A stretch of 64,000 nucleotides of DNA from Allobosea sp. WAO (GTDB taxonomy: Bacteria; Pseudomonadota; Alphaproteobacteria; Rhizobiales; Beijerinckiaceae). The notes below the pieces were generated by a model, which was given only the letters and a program-made list of their open reading frames with translations, ran no database searches and was not told the DNA's origin. This document shows positions 37,132-45,716 of this stretch, piece by piece. The stretch spans positions 558,001 through 622,000 of the forward strand of contig NZ_JXTJ01000006.1 of NCBI RefSeq assembly GCF_001509835.1, given 5' to 3'. The first letter of the stretch is position 1. Each line of letters starts with the position of its first letter. The position numbers and the translations under genes are program-made.

Positions 37132-37911
37132 TCAGAAATTGGTCCGGAACGAGCCGCCGTCCATCAGGAAGTTCTGGCCGGTGATGTAGCCGGCATGGGC
37201 GCTGGCGAGGAAGGCGCAGAGCTTGCCGAACTCCTCGGCCTCGCCGAAGCGGCCGGCTGGGATCTCGGCGCGGCGCAGCTTCATCACTTCCTCTTCCGAA
37301 ATGCCTTTCATCGCCGCGACGCGCTTGGTCGAGGTGGTCAGGCGGTCGGTGGCGAAGACGCCGGGCAGGATGTTGTTGATGGTGACGTTGGCATGGGCGA
37401 TCTCGCGCGCCACGCCGGCGAGGAAGGCGGTGAGGCCGGCGCGGGCGGCGGAGGAGACGTCGAGCCCGGTCAGCGGCGTCAGCACGCTCGCTGAGGTGAT
37501 GTTGACGATGCGGCCGAAGCCGCGCTCGATCATGCCGTCGACCACGCGTTGGGTCAGCTCGAGCGGCGTCGCCATGTTCTGCGCGACGCCCTCGAGCAGC
37601 GCCTCGCGCGTCACCTCGCGGAAGGGCTTCGGCGGCGGACCGCCATTGTTGTTGACGAGGATGTCGACCTCGGGCGATGCGGCGAGCAGCGCGTCCTGGC
37701 CGGCCCTGGTCGAGACGTCGGCGACGACTGCGATGATCGTCGCGCCGGTGCTGGCGCGGATCGCGCTCGCGGTCTCTTCCAGGGTCTTGGCGTCGCGCCC
37801 GTTGACGACGACGGTGCAGCCGGCCTCGGCCAGTGCCTGAGCGCAGCCGCGGCCGAGCCCCTTGCTCGAGGCGCAGACGATGGCGGTGCGGCCGGCGATT
37901 CCCAGATCCAT
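37132..37911 (-). CDS. SDR-fold protein with altered catalytic residues
   Basis: 259-residue SDR-fold protein like the BKR-like subgroup cd05344. The cofactor loop reads CASSKGLG, where classical enzymes have TGxxxGxG, and NNNGG replaces NNAG. The catalytic Ser lies in NITSASV, but the YxxxK pair is missing: the matching segment is DVSSAARAGL, with Ser and Arg. So it either uses different chemistry or only binds a dinucleotide. ATG 37911 follows GGAGGAACACC. The monocistronic position gives no clue to the substrate. Confidence 0.85.
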   Translation of the reverse strand: MDLGIAGRTAIVCASSKGLGRGCAQALAEAGCTVVVNGRDAKTLEETASAIRASTGATIIAVVADVSTRAGQDALLAASPEVDILVNNNGGPPPKPFREVTREALLEGVAQNMATPLELTQRVVDGMIERGFGRIVNITSASVLTPLTGLDVSSAARAGLTAFLAGVAREIAHANVTINNILPGVFATDRLTTSTKRVAAMKGISEEEVMKLRRAEIPAGRFGEAEEFGKLCAFLASAHAGYITGQNFLMDGGSFRTNF

Positions 37912-38008
37912 GGTGTTCCTCCGAATTTCCAGTGCCGCAGCCAAAGCACGGTTTTCCCGCCGCGTCATCAAAGCGTAGCGCAAATCAGGGAAACGCCGGT
38001 GAGCCCGC

Positions 38009-38037
38009 TCCGACCGGCTGCAAAGCAACCGGTCGGA
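38009..38037. other. Hairpin in the gap before the LpxH-like gene
   Basis: Inverted repeat TCCGACCGG / CCGGTCGGA (9 bp), with three further inner pairs around an AAA loop. It is between divergent genes, 102 bases before the LpxH-like start. No T-run. Role unknown; a leader structure or protein-binding site are both possible. Confidence 0.35.
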
Positions 38038-38138
38038 AATGTGGTCTCGAACTTGGGTTGAGAGACGGATTCACCGCCCAGATTGTTCCAATCCGAGCGG
38101 ACCGGCTCTCGCATTGCAACAGGATGGGCTGGCGGCAC

Positions 38139-38972
38139 ATGAGCGACGACAGCGACGCCAAGCAGGTTCGCAGCATCTTCATCTCCGACCTGCATCTGGG
38201 TACGCGCGGGGCGCAGGCGGACCTCGTTCTGGAGTTCCTGCGGGCCTATGATGCGCCGCAGATCTATCTGGTCGGCGACATTATCGACGGCTGGCGGCTG
38301 AAGAACGGCTGGTACTTCCCGCAGGCCCATAACGACGTCGTGCAGAAGCTGCTGCGCAAGGTGCGCAAGGGCTCGAAGCTGGTCTACGTCACCGGCAATC
38401 ACGACGACTTCCTGCGCGACTACACCGGGCTGCAGTTCGGAGGCATCACGCTGGTCGACGAGATCATCCACGAGGCCGCCGATGGCCGGCGGATGCTGGT
38501 GATCCATGGCGACCTGTTCGACCTCGTCGTGCGCAACGCCAAATGGCTCGCGCTGCTCGGCGACTGGGCCTACACCGTCGCCCTCGTCCTGAACCACGGG
38601 ATCAACAAGGTGCGCCGGACCCTGCGCCTGCCGCACTGGTCGCTCTCGGCCTGGGCGAAGCACAAGGTCAAGAACGCGGTCAACTATATCGGCGAGTTCG
38701 AGCAGTGCCTGGCCGACGAGGCGCGGCGGCACAAGGCTGACGGCGTGATCTGCGGCCATATCCACCATGCGACGCAGCGCCAGATCGACGGGCTGACCTA
38801 CATCAACACCGGCGACTGGGTTGAGAGCTGCACGGCGGTCGTCGAGCATGACGACGGCCGCTTCGAGATCATCCGCTGGCCGCAGCACCGCTTCAGGGGC
38901 GAGAATCCGGGCCTGTTGGCCGTGTCCGCCCCGCAGCGGCCGGCGCCGGTTCTGGTCGGTGAGGCTGCCTGA
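38139..38972 (+). CDS. LpxH-like metallophosphatase
   Basis: 277-residue calcineurin-like phosphoesterase annotated in relatives as UDP-2,3-diacylglucosamine diphosphatase. Metal motifs in order: SDLHLG (DxH), GDIIDGW (GDxxD), TGNHDD (GNHD), HGD, and GHIHHA (GHxH). It is longer than E. coli LpxH (about 240 residues), and the pairing with a glycosyltransferase suggests a role in a lipid or glycolipid pathway instead of the main lipid A route. ATG 38139 is chosen; ATG 38124 is also possible. The stop overlaps the glycosyltransferase start (TGATG). Confidence 0.86.
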   Translation: MSDDSDAKQVRSIFISDLHLGTRGAQADLVLEFLRAYDAPQIYLVGDIIDGWRLKNGWYFPQAHNDVVQKLLRKVRKGSKLVYVTGNHDDFLRDYTGLQFGGITLVDEIIHEAADGRRMLVIHGDLFDLVVRNAKWLALLGDWAYTVALVLNHGINKVRRTLRLPHWSLSAWAKHKVKNAVNYIGEFEQCLADEARRHKADGVICGHIHHATQRQIDGLTYINTGDWVESCTAVVEHDDGRFEIIRWPQHRFRGENPGLLAVSAPQRPAPVLVGEAA

Positions 38973-40066
38973 TGCGTGTCCTGATCGCCACCGACGCCTG
39001 GCGGCCGCAGATCAACGGCGTCGTGCGCTCGCTGGAGCGGATGTTCGAGGCCGCACCCGATTTCGGCGTGACGGCGCAGATGCTGACGCCGGAGGGTTTT
39101 CGGCAGGTCGGCCTGCCGTCCTATCCGGATATTCGCATCGCCCTCGCCAGCCAGCAGCAGGTCGCAAGGCGCATCGCGGAATTCGGCCCCGACCATATCC
39201 ACATCGCGACCGAGGGGCCGATCGGCTGGCTGACCCGCGCGGTCTGCCTCGCTCAGAAGCGGACCTTCACGACGAGCTACCACACCCGCTTCCCGCAATA
39301 TGTCGCGGCCCGCTGGCCGATCCCCGAAAGCTGGAGCTACCGTTTCCTGCGCCGATTCCACGCACCGGCGGCGGGGGTGATGGTCTCGACGGCGACGGTC
39401 GAGGCCGAGCTGCGCGAGCATGGCTTCGAGCACATCCTGCGCTGGGGCCGCGGCGTCGATCTTTCCCTGTTTCATCCGCGGGCCACGAGCGTGCTCGACC
39501 TGCCGCGGCCGATCTTCCTCAGCGTCGGCCGGGTCGCGGTCGAGAAGAACCTCGAGGCGTTCCTGTCGCTGCGCCTGCCGGGCAGCAAGGTCGTGGTCGG
39601 TGACGGCCCGGCACTGGCAGACCTGAAGCGGGCCTTTCCGGAGGCCCATTTCCTGGGCTCGCGCGAGGGCGAGGACCTCGCGGCGATCTATGCCTCCTCG
39701 GACGTCTTCGTCTTCCCGAGCCTGACCGACACCTTCGGCATCGTCCTGCTCGAGGCGGCGGCGAGCGGCCTGCCGGTCGCAGCCTTCCCGGTGCAGGGGC
39801 CGAGCGACGTCTTCGCCGGCAGCCATGCGGCGGTGCTGCACGAGGATCTGCGACAGGCGGCGCTCTCGGCGCTCAGGCTGTCACGCGAGGCCGGACCGGA
39901 GCTCGCGGCGCACCATAGCTGGCAGAGCAGCGCCGAACAGTTCTACGGTCATATCCGCCGGGCGGCGCAGGAGGCGGCAGCGCGGCCGGTGCCAGTGCAG
40001 AACGTCACAGCCTTCGCGAGCGCGCGTGGCGCGGAAGCGAGCGGGCGGGCGCGCTCGCCGGCTTAA
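38972..40066 (+). CDS. GT4 family glycosyltransferase
   Basis: 364-residue GT-B glycosyltransferase, group 4. N-terminal TDAWRPQINGVVRS acceptor-side loop, the middle WGRGVDLSLFHP, and the nucleotide-sugar motif SLTDTFGIVLLEAAASGLPV (an EX7E-like motif with Asp in the first position). The family includes glycosyl-diacylglycerol and mannosyl transferases. It is translationally coupled to the LpxH-like gene. The last 62 bases overlap the end of the convergent Kef gene. Confidence 0.88.
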   Translation: MRVLIATDAWRPQINGVVRSLERMFEAAPDFGVTAQMLTPEGFRQVGLPSYPDIRIALASQQQVARRIAEFGPDHIHIATEGPIGWLTRAVCLAQKRTFTTSYHTRFPQYVAARWPIPESWSYRFLRRFHAPAAGVMVSTATVEAELREHGFEHILRWGRGVDLSLFHPRATSVLDLPRPIFLSVGRVAVEKNLEAFLSLRLPGSKVVVGDGPALADLKRAFPEAHFLGSREGEDLAAIYASSDVFVFPSLTDTFGIVLLEAAASGLPVAAFPVQGPSDVFAGSHAAVLHEDLRQAALSALRLSREAGPELAAHHSWQSSAEQFYGHIRRAAQEAAARPVPVQNVTAFASARGAEASGRARSPA

Positions 40067-41858
40067 GCTCGCTGCGGAAATCGTCGCGGCGCTGATGTAC
40101 CGAGGCGATGACGAGGCCCATCGGCACGCCGAGCCCGACGAGGGCGGCTTCCGACAATTGCAGGCTGGCCTCGATCGTCTCGGGCACGGCGTCGTTGACG
40201 CCGATCTCGTAGAGATGGCGGGCATGCTTGGCGTCGCGGGCGCGGGCGACGATCACGAGCTCGGGCCGCATCGCGCGCGCGACCCTGACGATCTCGTCGA
40301 CGGCCCGCTGATTGTCGATCGTCACGATCAGCGCGGTCGCCTCCTGCAAGCCGCAGAGGCGCAGGAATTCCGGCTTGGTGGCATCGCCGTAGAAGGCGGG
40401 GCGCCCGGCCCGGCGCTGGCTCGCGACCAGGGCGGGATCGGCATCGACCACCAGGAAGGGAGCCTTGTGCTGCTCCAGCATCTCGCCGACCAGGCGGCCG
40501 ACGCGGCCGCAGCCGACGACGAGGGCGCGGGCGGCATGATCGGCCGGCGGCAGGATGTGCGCCTCGTCCGGCAGCTGCACTGTCGGCGCGAAACGCGTCG
40601 CCAGCGTGCGCGCCAGCCGGGCGGCCAGCGGCAGGGAGATCATGGTTAATGACACCGCCGCCAGAACGAGGCTCGAAGCCGGGCGCTCGACGAGCCCGGC
40701 GGCGACCGAGGCGCTGAGCAGGACGAAGGCGAACTCTCCGCCGGGGCCGATCATGATCGCGCTCTCCAGCGCGGTCGCCCGCCCGAGCCGGAAGAAGCGC
40801 GCCAGCAGATAGGTGATCGTCGCCTTGGCGAGAAAAAGCCCCGCCGCAATCGCGACGATCGCCAGAGGCTGGGCGGCAAGTGCCGCCGGGTTCACGCTCA
40901 TCCCGACGGTGAGGAAGAACACGCCGATCAGCAGTGCCTTGAACGGCTCGATCGTGACCTCGATGGCGCGGCGATACTCGGTTTCGGCCAGGAGCAGCCC
41001 GGCGATGAAGGCGCCGAGCCCCATGGAAAGGCCGGCGGCGGCGGCGATCAGCCCGGTGCCGAGCGCGACCAGAAGAGTCGCCGCCAGGAAGCTTTCGGAG
41101 GAATCGGTCGAGGCGACGAGCCGGAACAGGGGACGCATGGCGAAGCGCCCGATGACGATGATCGCCGCGATCGCGGCGGCCGCCTGCAGCAGGGCCTGGG
41201 CGAGGCCCGCGAGCAGCGAGCCGTTCTCCTGCGAGCCGAGCACGCTGATCAGGAAGAGCAAGGGAATGACGGCAAGGTCCTGGCAGAGCAGGATCGCGAA
41301 ACTGGCGCGGCCGGCCGAGGAGGTGATGCGGCGGTGGGCCGAGAGCAGTTCCACCACCATCGCCGTCGAGGACAGCGCCAGCGCCGTGCCGATGATCAGC
41401 GCCGCTGTCGCAGGCTGGCCGAAAGCGTAGGCGACCGCGCCGATGACGCCTGCGGAGAAGCCGATCTGGCCGAGGCCGAGCCCGAAGACCAGCCGGCGCA
41501 TCGTCATCAACCGGTCATAGGAGAGCTCGAGCCCGATGACGAAGAGCAGGAAGGCGATGCCGAGCTCTGCCGGGCCGGCCAGCGCCTCGGCATTGGAGAC
41601 CGTGATGGTGCGCAGGAGTGGTACCTGGGCGACGAGGCCGCCGAGCCCGAACGGTCCCAGCAAGGCGCCGCAGGCGATGAAGGCGACGACCGAGTTGACG
41701 CGGAAGCGCTTGGCGAAAGGCACGATGACGCCGGCCGTCGCCAGCACGACCACGGCGTCTCGATAGGTGGAGGGGTCGATCGTTGCGGCCACATGCCCCT
41801 CGAAGCGAACAGGCGATTCAGCTGATGTCGAATTTTGCGTGCTGCGCCGCGGCAGCAC
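40005..41858 (-). CDS. Kef-type K+/H+ antiporter with TrkA-N domain
   Basis: 617-residue CPA2 family antiporter. About 12 membrane helices (residues 35-420) form the Na+/H+ exchanger domain, with the conserved GLELS and LCQDLAVIP motifs. The C-terminal RCK/TrkA-N domain begins at ALVVGCGRVGRL (about 450), an NAD-binding GxGxxG fold that gates the channel. It would export potassium, often for protection against electrophiles. The start is uncertain: GTG 41792 gives the family-typical AATIDPSTYRDAVVV N-terminus. Its 3' end overlaps the glycosyltransferase gene by 62 bases in antisense. Confidence 0.9.
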   Translation of the reverse strand: MLPRRSTQNSTSAESPVRFEGHVAATIDPSTYRDAVVVLATAGVIVPFAKRFRVNSVVAFIACGALLGPFGLGGLVAQVPLLRTITVSNAEALAGPAELGIAFLLFVIGLELSYDRLMTMRRLVFGLGLGQIGFSAGVIGAVAYAFGQPATAALIIGTALALSSTAMVVELLSAHRRITSSAGRASFAILLCQDLAVIPLLFLISVLGSQENGSLLAGLAQALLQAAAAIAAIIVIGRFAMRPLFRLVASTDSSESFLAATLLVALGTGLIAAAAGLSMGLGAFIAGLLLAETEYRRAIEVTIEPFKALLIGVFFLTVGMSVNPAALAAQPLAIVAIAAGLFLAKATITYLLARFFRLGRATALESAIMIGPGGEFAFVLLSASVAAGLVERPASSLVLAAVSLTMISLPLAARLARTLATRFAPTVQLPDEAHILPPADHAARALVVGCGRVGRLVGEMLEQHKAPFLVVDADPALVASQRRAGRPAFYGDATKPEFLRLCGLQEATALIVTIDNQRAVDEIVRVARAMRPELVIVARARDAKHARHLYEIGVNDAVPETIEASLQLSEAALVGLGVPMGLVIASVHQRRDDFRSELKPASAPARSLPRHARSRRL

Positions 41859-41989
41859 AACAAAATCAAGAGGCTACCTCGCGAAAACTTGCTCGCCCGG
41901 AAGTGGCCGACTAGACCTCGGTCAAGCTCGCGGCGATGCGGGTCCGAAGGAAGCGGCTTTCCGGCCGCCGATCACGCGAAGGGTTACGC

Positions 41990-42835
41990 ATGCGCTTCAC
42001 CGGCACCGCTTCTTACGTCGCCACCGAGGATCTCACCGTCGCCGTCAATGCCGCGATCCGGCTGGAGCGGCCGCTGCTGGTCAAGGGCGAGCCCGGCACG
42101 GGCAAGACGGTCCTGGCGGAGGAGATCGCCGCTGCGCTCGGTGCGCCTTTGATCACCTGGCACGTCAAGTCGACCACCAAGGCGCAGCAAGGGCTCTACG
42201 AATACGACGCGGTCAGCCGCCTGCGCGACAGCCAGCTCGGCGATGCCCGCGTCTCCGACATCGCGAACTACATCAAGCGCGGCAAGCTCTGGGAGGCCTT
42301 CGCCTCGCCGGTCAGGCCGGTGCTGTTGATCGACGAGATCGACAAGGCCGATATCGAGTTTCCGAACGACCTCCTGCTCGAGCTCGATCGCATGGAGTTC
42401 CATGTCTACGAGACCGGCGAGACCATCCGCGCCGCGCAGCGCCCGGTGATGATCATCACCTCCAACAATGAGAAGGAGCTGCCGGACGCCTTCCTGCGCC
42501 GCTGCTTCTTCCACTATATCCGCTTCCCCGACGCCGAGACGATGCAGGCGATCATCGAGGTGCATTTCCCGGGCATCAAGAAGCGGCTGATGGAGGAGGC
42601 GCTGCGCCTGTTCTTCGAGGTCCGCGAGGTGCCGGGGATCAAGAAGAAGCCCTCAACCTCCGAATTGCTCGACTGGCTGAAGCTGCTCGTCTCCGAGGAT
42701 ATCGGCCCAGAGGTGCTGCGCGAACGCGATCCACGCAAGCTGATCCCGCCGCTGCACGGCGCGCTCCTGAAGAACGAGCAGGACGTCTCGCTGTTCGAGA
42801 AGCTCGCCTTCATGGTTCGGCGCGAGAGCCGCTGA
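41990..42835 (+). CDS. MoxR-type AAA+ ATPase (CoxD-like)
   Basis: 281-residue AAA+ ATPase. Walker A GEPGTGKT at residues 33-40, Walker B LLIDEIDKAD near residue 110, sensor 1 IITSNNEKELPDAFLRRC, and a C-terminal lid. MoxR proteins are chaperones that load metal or cofactor into enzymes, and CoxD-like members act with a VWA protein (CoxE) in maturing molybdenum hydroxylases. No VWA gene is adjacent here. ATG 41990 is used; the longer frame from 41936 lacks support. The 3' end overlaps the convergent lipoprotein gene by 26 bases. Confidence 0.88.
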   Translation: MRFTGTASYVATEDLTVAVNAAIRLERPLLVKGEPGTGKTVLAEEIAAALGAPLITWHVKSTTKAQQGLYEYDAVSRLRDSQLGDARVSDIANYIKRGKLWEAFASPVRPVLLIDEIDKADIEFPNDLLLELDRMEFHVYETGETIRAAQRPVMIITSNNEKELPDAFLRRCFFHYIRFPDAETMQAIIEVHFPGIKKRLMEEALRLFFEVREVPGIKKKPSTSELLDWLKLLVSEDIGPEVLRERDPRKLIPPLHGALLKNEQDVSLFEKLAFMVRRESR

Positions 42836-43442
42836 GCTTCACCGGCGGGACCTCGTCGCAAGGCGGGATGGCAGTTGCGAGATCGACTTTCGGATCGATC
42901 TCGCGGACGGCCTGCCTGAGATCGAAATCGCGCATCAGCAGGACATAGTCCTGCGTTTCCGACGTTCTGAGGTAGCCGCTCATCGCGATCGGCTTGCCCG
43001 TGAGTTCGCCGAGCCGGCAGGCCTTGTTCGCCTCCAGCGACAGGCTGCCGCGATTGCCGCTGTTCTGCGGCCCGGCGAACATCTCCTCGCGGAAGGCGCC
43101 GAGGCGGGCGGCATCGCGCGTACCCAGCTTGAACAGCGTGAAGCGCCGGCCGGGCGCCGCCATTGCCGGCAGCTTCGCGAGTTCGGCCGCGTCGCGAACC
43201 TCCTCCAGCACGACCTTCCGCTCATGGCGTCCGCCATCCTTCGGGAGGGCGACGAGCGTCATGGTGACGCCGCCGGGCAGCGTGCGGATGTCGGCGGGAA
43301 GGCTGATGCCGGCGCGCAGTTCGGCGAGGTTCGTCGTCTTGATATCGACCTTCGACAGTTTCGGCAGAGAGGCCAGCGGAACGTGGCCGCAACCGGCGAG
43401 GACGCTGACAAGCAGCAGTTTGGCGGGCAGGGCGATGCGCAT
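42810..43442 (-). CDS. Predicted lipoprotein
   Basis: 210-residue protein with a lipoprotein signal: MRIALPAKLLLVSVLAGC, lipobox LAGC with Cys18. The mature part has mixed strands and helices and two further Cys (KACRLGE, PPCDEVP). I do not recognise the family. It is divergent from the DUF2975 gene across a short gap and convergent with moxR, overlapping it by 26 bases. An ORF extension upstream to 43586 runs into the opposite gene and is rejected. Confidence 0.78.
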   Translation of the reverse strand: MRIALPAKLLLVSVLAGCGHVPLASLPKLSKVDIKTTNLAELRAGISLPADIRTLPGGVTMTLVALPKDGGRHERKVVLEEVRDAAELAKLPAMAAPGRRFTLFKLGTRDAARLGAFREEMFAGPQNSGNRGSLSLEANKACRLGELTGKPIAMSGYLRTSETQDYVLLMRDFDLRQAVREIDPKVDLATAIPPCDEVPPVKLSGSRAEP

Positions 43443-43521
43443 GGTGGCTCTCGGTTGAATGATTTTGACATTCAGAAATTCAGCTCTTAGTTTAATTTTG
43501 TCAATCATGGAGCGAAGCAAT

Positions 43522-44088
43522 ATGACGCCCTCTCTAAGCTCGCCCCAAGGCCTCGCCGCGATGAAGAGGCTGCGCCGCGTCAGCATGATCGCCCGTTTCG
43601 CCTGCTTCGCGGCGGCTGCCCTGATGGCCTTCGGTGCTGTTTGGCTCTGGCGCGATCCTGAGCAGCTCGCCGCCTATGCTCGCGGTACGGTCGGGGTGAG
43701 TGCGCCGATCGGCCCGCTCTCTGTGCGCGGCTACTGGATCGCGCTTGCGGTTGGCCTCGTGCCGGCGGGTCTCTTCGTCGCGGCGATGCTGCGCCTCGCC
43801 GGCCTGTTCGGCCGCTTCAGCCGCGGTCAGGTGCTGGAGGAGGCGAATGCGGAGCGCCTCACACGGGTCGGCTGGCTGCTGACGGCGATGGGTCTGGCGA
43901 CGCCGCTCGCCCGCGGATTGCAGAGCGTGGCGCTGACCTTCGACAACCCGTCAGGTCACAAGCAGCTGGCGATCACGCTCGATCCGGGCATGTTCGGCGC
44001 GTTGGCGGCGGGGGCTGCGCTGGTCGCTTTCGGGCTCGTGCTCAAGGAAGCGGTGCGCCTCGCGGACGAGAATCAGAGTTTCGTGTAG
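43522..44088 (+). CDS. DUF2975 membrane protein
   Basis: 188-residue protein with four predicted helices (about residues 30-50, 75-98, 120-135 and 150-170 by hydropathy), matching the DUF2975 family. Such genes are nearly always followed by a small XRE regulator, as here (ten bases to the next ATG), and the membrane protein is thought to control or be controlled by it. ATG 43522 has GGAG nine bases upstream. The ligand or signal is unknown. Confidence 0.82.
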   Translation: MTPSLSSPQGLAAMKRLRRVSMIARFACFAAAALMAFGAVWLWRDPEQLAAYARGTVGVSAPIGPLSVRGYWIALAVGLVPAGLFVAAMLRLAGLFGRFSRGQVLEEANAERLTRVGWLLTAMGLATPLARGLQSVALTFDNPSGHKQLAITLDPGMFGALAAGAALVAFGLVLKEAVRLADENQSFV

Positions 44089-44098
44089 GAGCTTGGCG

Positions 44099-44344
44099 AT
44101 GCCGATCATCGTCGAACTCGATGTCATGCTGGCGCGTCGCAAGATGCGCTCGAAGGAACTGGCCCAGCGCATCGGCCTGACCGAGCAGCAGGTCTCCCAG
44201 CTGAAATCCGGCAAGGTCCGGGGCATGCGCTTCGATACGCTCACCAGGATCTGCGCGGTGCTCGACTGCCAGCCCGGCGACCTGCTGCGCTACGAGCCGA
44301 GGCCGGAGGGGCCGATCATGGCGGGCGAGGGCGACGAGGCCTGA
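44099..44344 (+). CDS. Small XRE regulator paired with DUF2975 protein
   Basis: 81-residue XRE helix-turn-helix of the YozG/Cro type. The HTH is in SKELAQRIGLTEQQVSQLKSGKVRG, and the C-terminal RICAVLDCQPGDLLRYEP is characteristic of the group. ATG 44099 follows TAGGAG at eight bases; a TTG at 44093 is less likely. Probably co-translated with the DUF2975 gene. It ends nine bases before the convergent ABA4-like gene. Confidence 0.88.
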   Translation: MPIIVELDVMLARRKMRSKELAQRIGLTEQQVSQLKSGKVRGMRFDTLTRICAVLDCQPGDLLRYEPRPEGPIMAGEGDEA

Positions 44345-44353
44345 GCCTGCGGC

Positions 44354-45613
44354 TCAACCGAGGCCCAATAGCGGCCTGGCATCGAGCGCTGCCAGCAGCG
44401 CCATCACGGTGAGGCCGGTATAGGCGGCCGAGACGGCCCCGAGCGTGACCATGCCCGGCCCGGTCCGGCGGATCGCCAGCCAGATCAGGAGCCCGAAGGT
44501 AGGGATTATCTGCAGCGCGTGCAGCCCGAGGAAATGTGCAAGGCGCAGATCCCCGATGCTGAGCGACCAGCCCAGAAGCGGGATCGTCGGATGCAGCGCG
44601 GGAAGCGTGCCGACGAAGTGGCCGCCGGGGTTCCGGCCGAGCACGATGCCGCTCAGCAAACCGAGAACGCAGGTCAGGGCGAGGCCGATCACCAGCGACC
44701 AGCGCAGCACCGGCGGCATCGGCGCGGCGTCGCGCCGGGCGAGGCCATAGGCGAGGAAGCCCGGTGCAAGCGTGAACATCACGGCGCCGATGCCCATCAG
44801 CACGTAGAGCGCGGTGCCGAGCGGGGTGGCGTTGTAGTGCGAGGCTTCTAGCCTGGAGGCGCGCCAGGCGATGTAGAGCACTTCGAGCACGATCGGCACG
44901 ATCACCGGCCAGATCATGTAACGCCCGGCGAGCGAGGCGCGGAAGCGCTCGCTGGTCAGGGGTAGGAAGGCCGCGAGCGTCAGCAGGTAGAAGGCGACCG
45001 AGAGTTCGAATTTCAGCGGCTTCACCCAGGTGTCGACGCCTCCGAATTGGCGTTCGTCGAGGCCCAGGGCGAGCATGGTCGGCAGCGCCAGCGCGGTCAT
45101 GGCGAAGGCCACTGCCGCGAGGCGCGGTTCGATCTCGATATCGCGCAGCCAGCGCGGCAGCCGGGCCTGGAAGCGGGCGATCCGGTCCTCGCTGGCAAGG
45201 CGGAACGACGTGCAGATGAGCAGCCAGGCGAGATAGCCGGCAGGACCGAACAGAAAAGTCAGGATCAGCACCGGCACCATCAGCCAGTGCGGGATCGCCT
45301 CCTCCTGGGAACGCCTGAGGATCCAGTTCCCGAGGAAGAGGTCGAAGGCGAGGTAGTGCACCCAGCCAGCCAGCAGCAGCGGCTTTGAAGCGAACAGGCT
45401 GGCGACCGCATCGAGCGAGCCGAAGCCTCCTTCGGCACCATGCCAGTAGACGAGGATCAGAACGAGATATCCGAGGGAGAGCAAGGCCGGAATGATCCAC
45501 CCTGCGAGTGCCGCCGAGACCCCGCGCCAGCGCGGCAGCAGGAGCAGCGAAAGCCAGCCGATGATAGCGAGACGGCCGGCAAGGGCGAAGGCGTCATCGA
45601 AAAAGCTCGGCAT
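44354..45613 (-). CDS. ABA4-like membrane protein with C-terminal extension
   Basis: 419-residue membrane protein with about 11 predicted helices. Residues 1-140 match the ABA4-like (DUF4281) family, with the GWVHYLAFDLFLGNWI and LTFLFGPAGYLAWLL blocks; plant ABA4 is needed for neoxanthin synthesis. Residues 150-419 are a second multi-helix domain (VDTWVKPLKFELSVAFYLLTL) that I do not recognise, giving a protein about three times the usual length. It is divergent from a TetR gene, with three palindromic operators in between, so expression is very likely repressed by that regulator. No carotenoid genes are nearby. Confidence 0.8.
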   Translation of the reverse strand: MPSFFDDAFALAGRLAIIGWLSLLLLPRWRGVSAALAGWIIPALLSLGYLVLILVYWHGAEGGFGSLDAVASLFASKPLLLAGWVHYLAFDLFLGNWILRRSQEEAIPHWLMVPVLILTFLFGPAGYLAWLLICTSFRLASEDRIARFQARLPRWLRDIEIEPRLAAVAFAMTALALPTMLALGLDERQFGGVDTWVKPLKFELSVAFYLLTLAAFLPLTSERFRASLAGRYMIWPVIVPIVLEVLYIAWRASRLEASHYNATPLGTALYVLMGIGAVMFTLAPGFLAYGLARRDAAPMPPVLRWSLVIGLALTCVLGLLSGIVLGRNPGGHFVGTLPALHPTIPLLGWSLSIGDLRLAHFLGLHALQIIPTFGLLIWLAIRRTGPGMVTLGAVSAAYTGLTVMALLAALDARPLLGLG

Positions 45614-45626
45614 CGCAAACTCTGAT

Positions 45627-45641
45627 CTTGACGCTGTTAAG
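45627..45641. promoter_or_regulatory. TetR-type operator, site 1
   Basis: CTTGACGCTGTTAAG, an imperfect 15-bp inverted repeat ending 14 bases upstream of the ABA4-like start. It matches the perfect palindrome of site 2 at 13 of 15 positions. Confidence 0.7.
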
Positions 45642-45666
45642 TTGTCGCTTTGGCCTATTGCGCTAT

Positions 45667-45681
45667 CTTGACGCCGTCAAG
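45667..45681. promoter_or_regulatory. TetR-type operator, site 2
   Basis: CTTGACGCCGTCAAG, a perfect palindrome with 7-bp arms around one central base. It lies midway between the divergent genes; its centre is 40 bp from site 1 and 21 bp from site 3, close to whole helical turns. Confidence 0.75.
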
Positions 45682-45687
45682 TTCAAT

Positions 45688-45702
45688 TTTGACGCTGTAA
45701 AG
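45688..45702. promoter_or_regulatory. TetR-type operator, site 3
   Basis: TTTGACGCTGTAAAG, an imperfect copy of the same palindrome, 15 bases before the TetR ATG at 45717. It would give autorepression. Confidence 0.7.
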
Positions 45703-45716
45703 ATGTGAGGCCGGCA

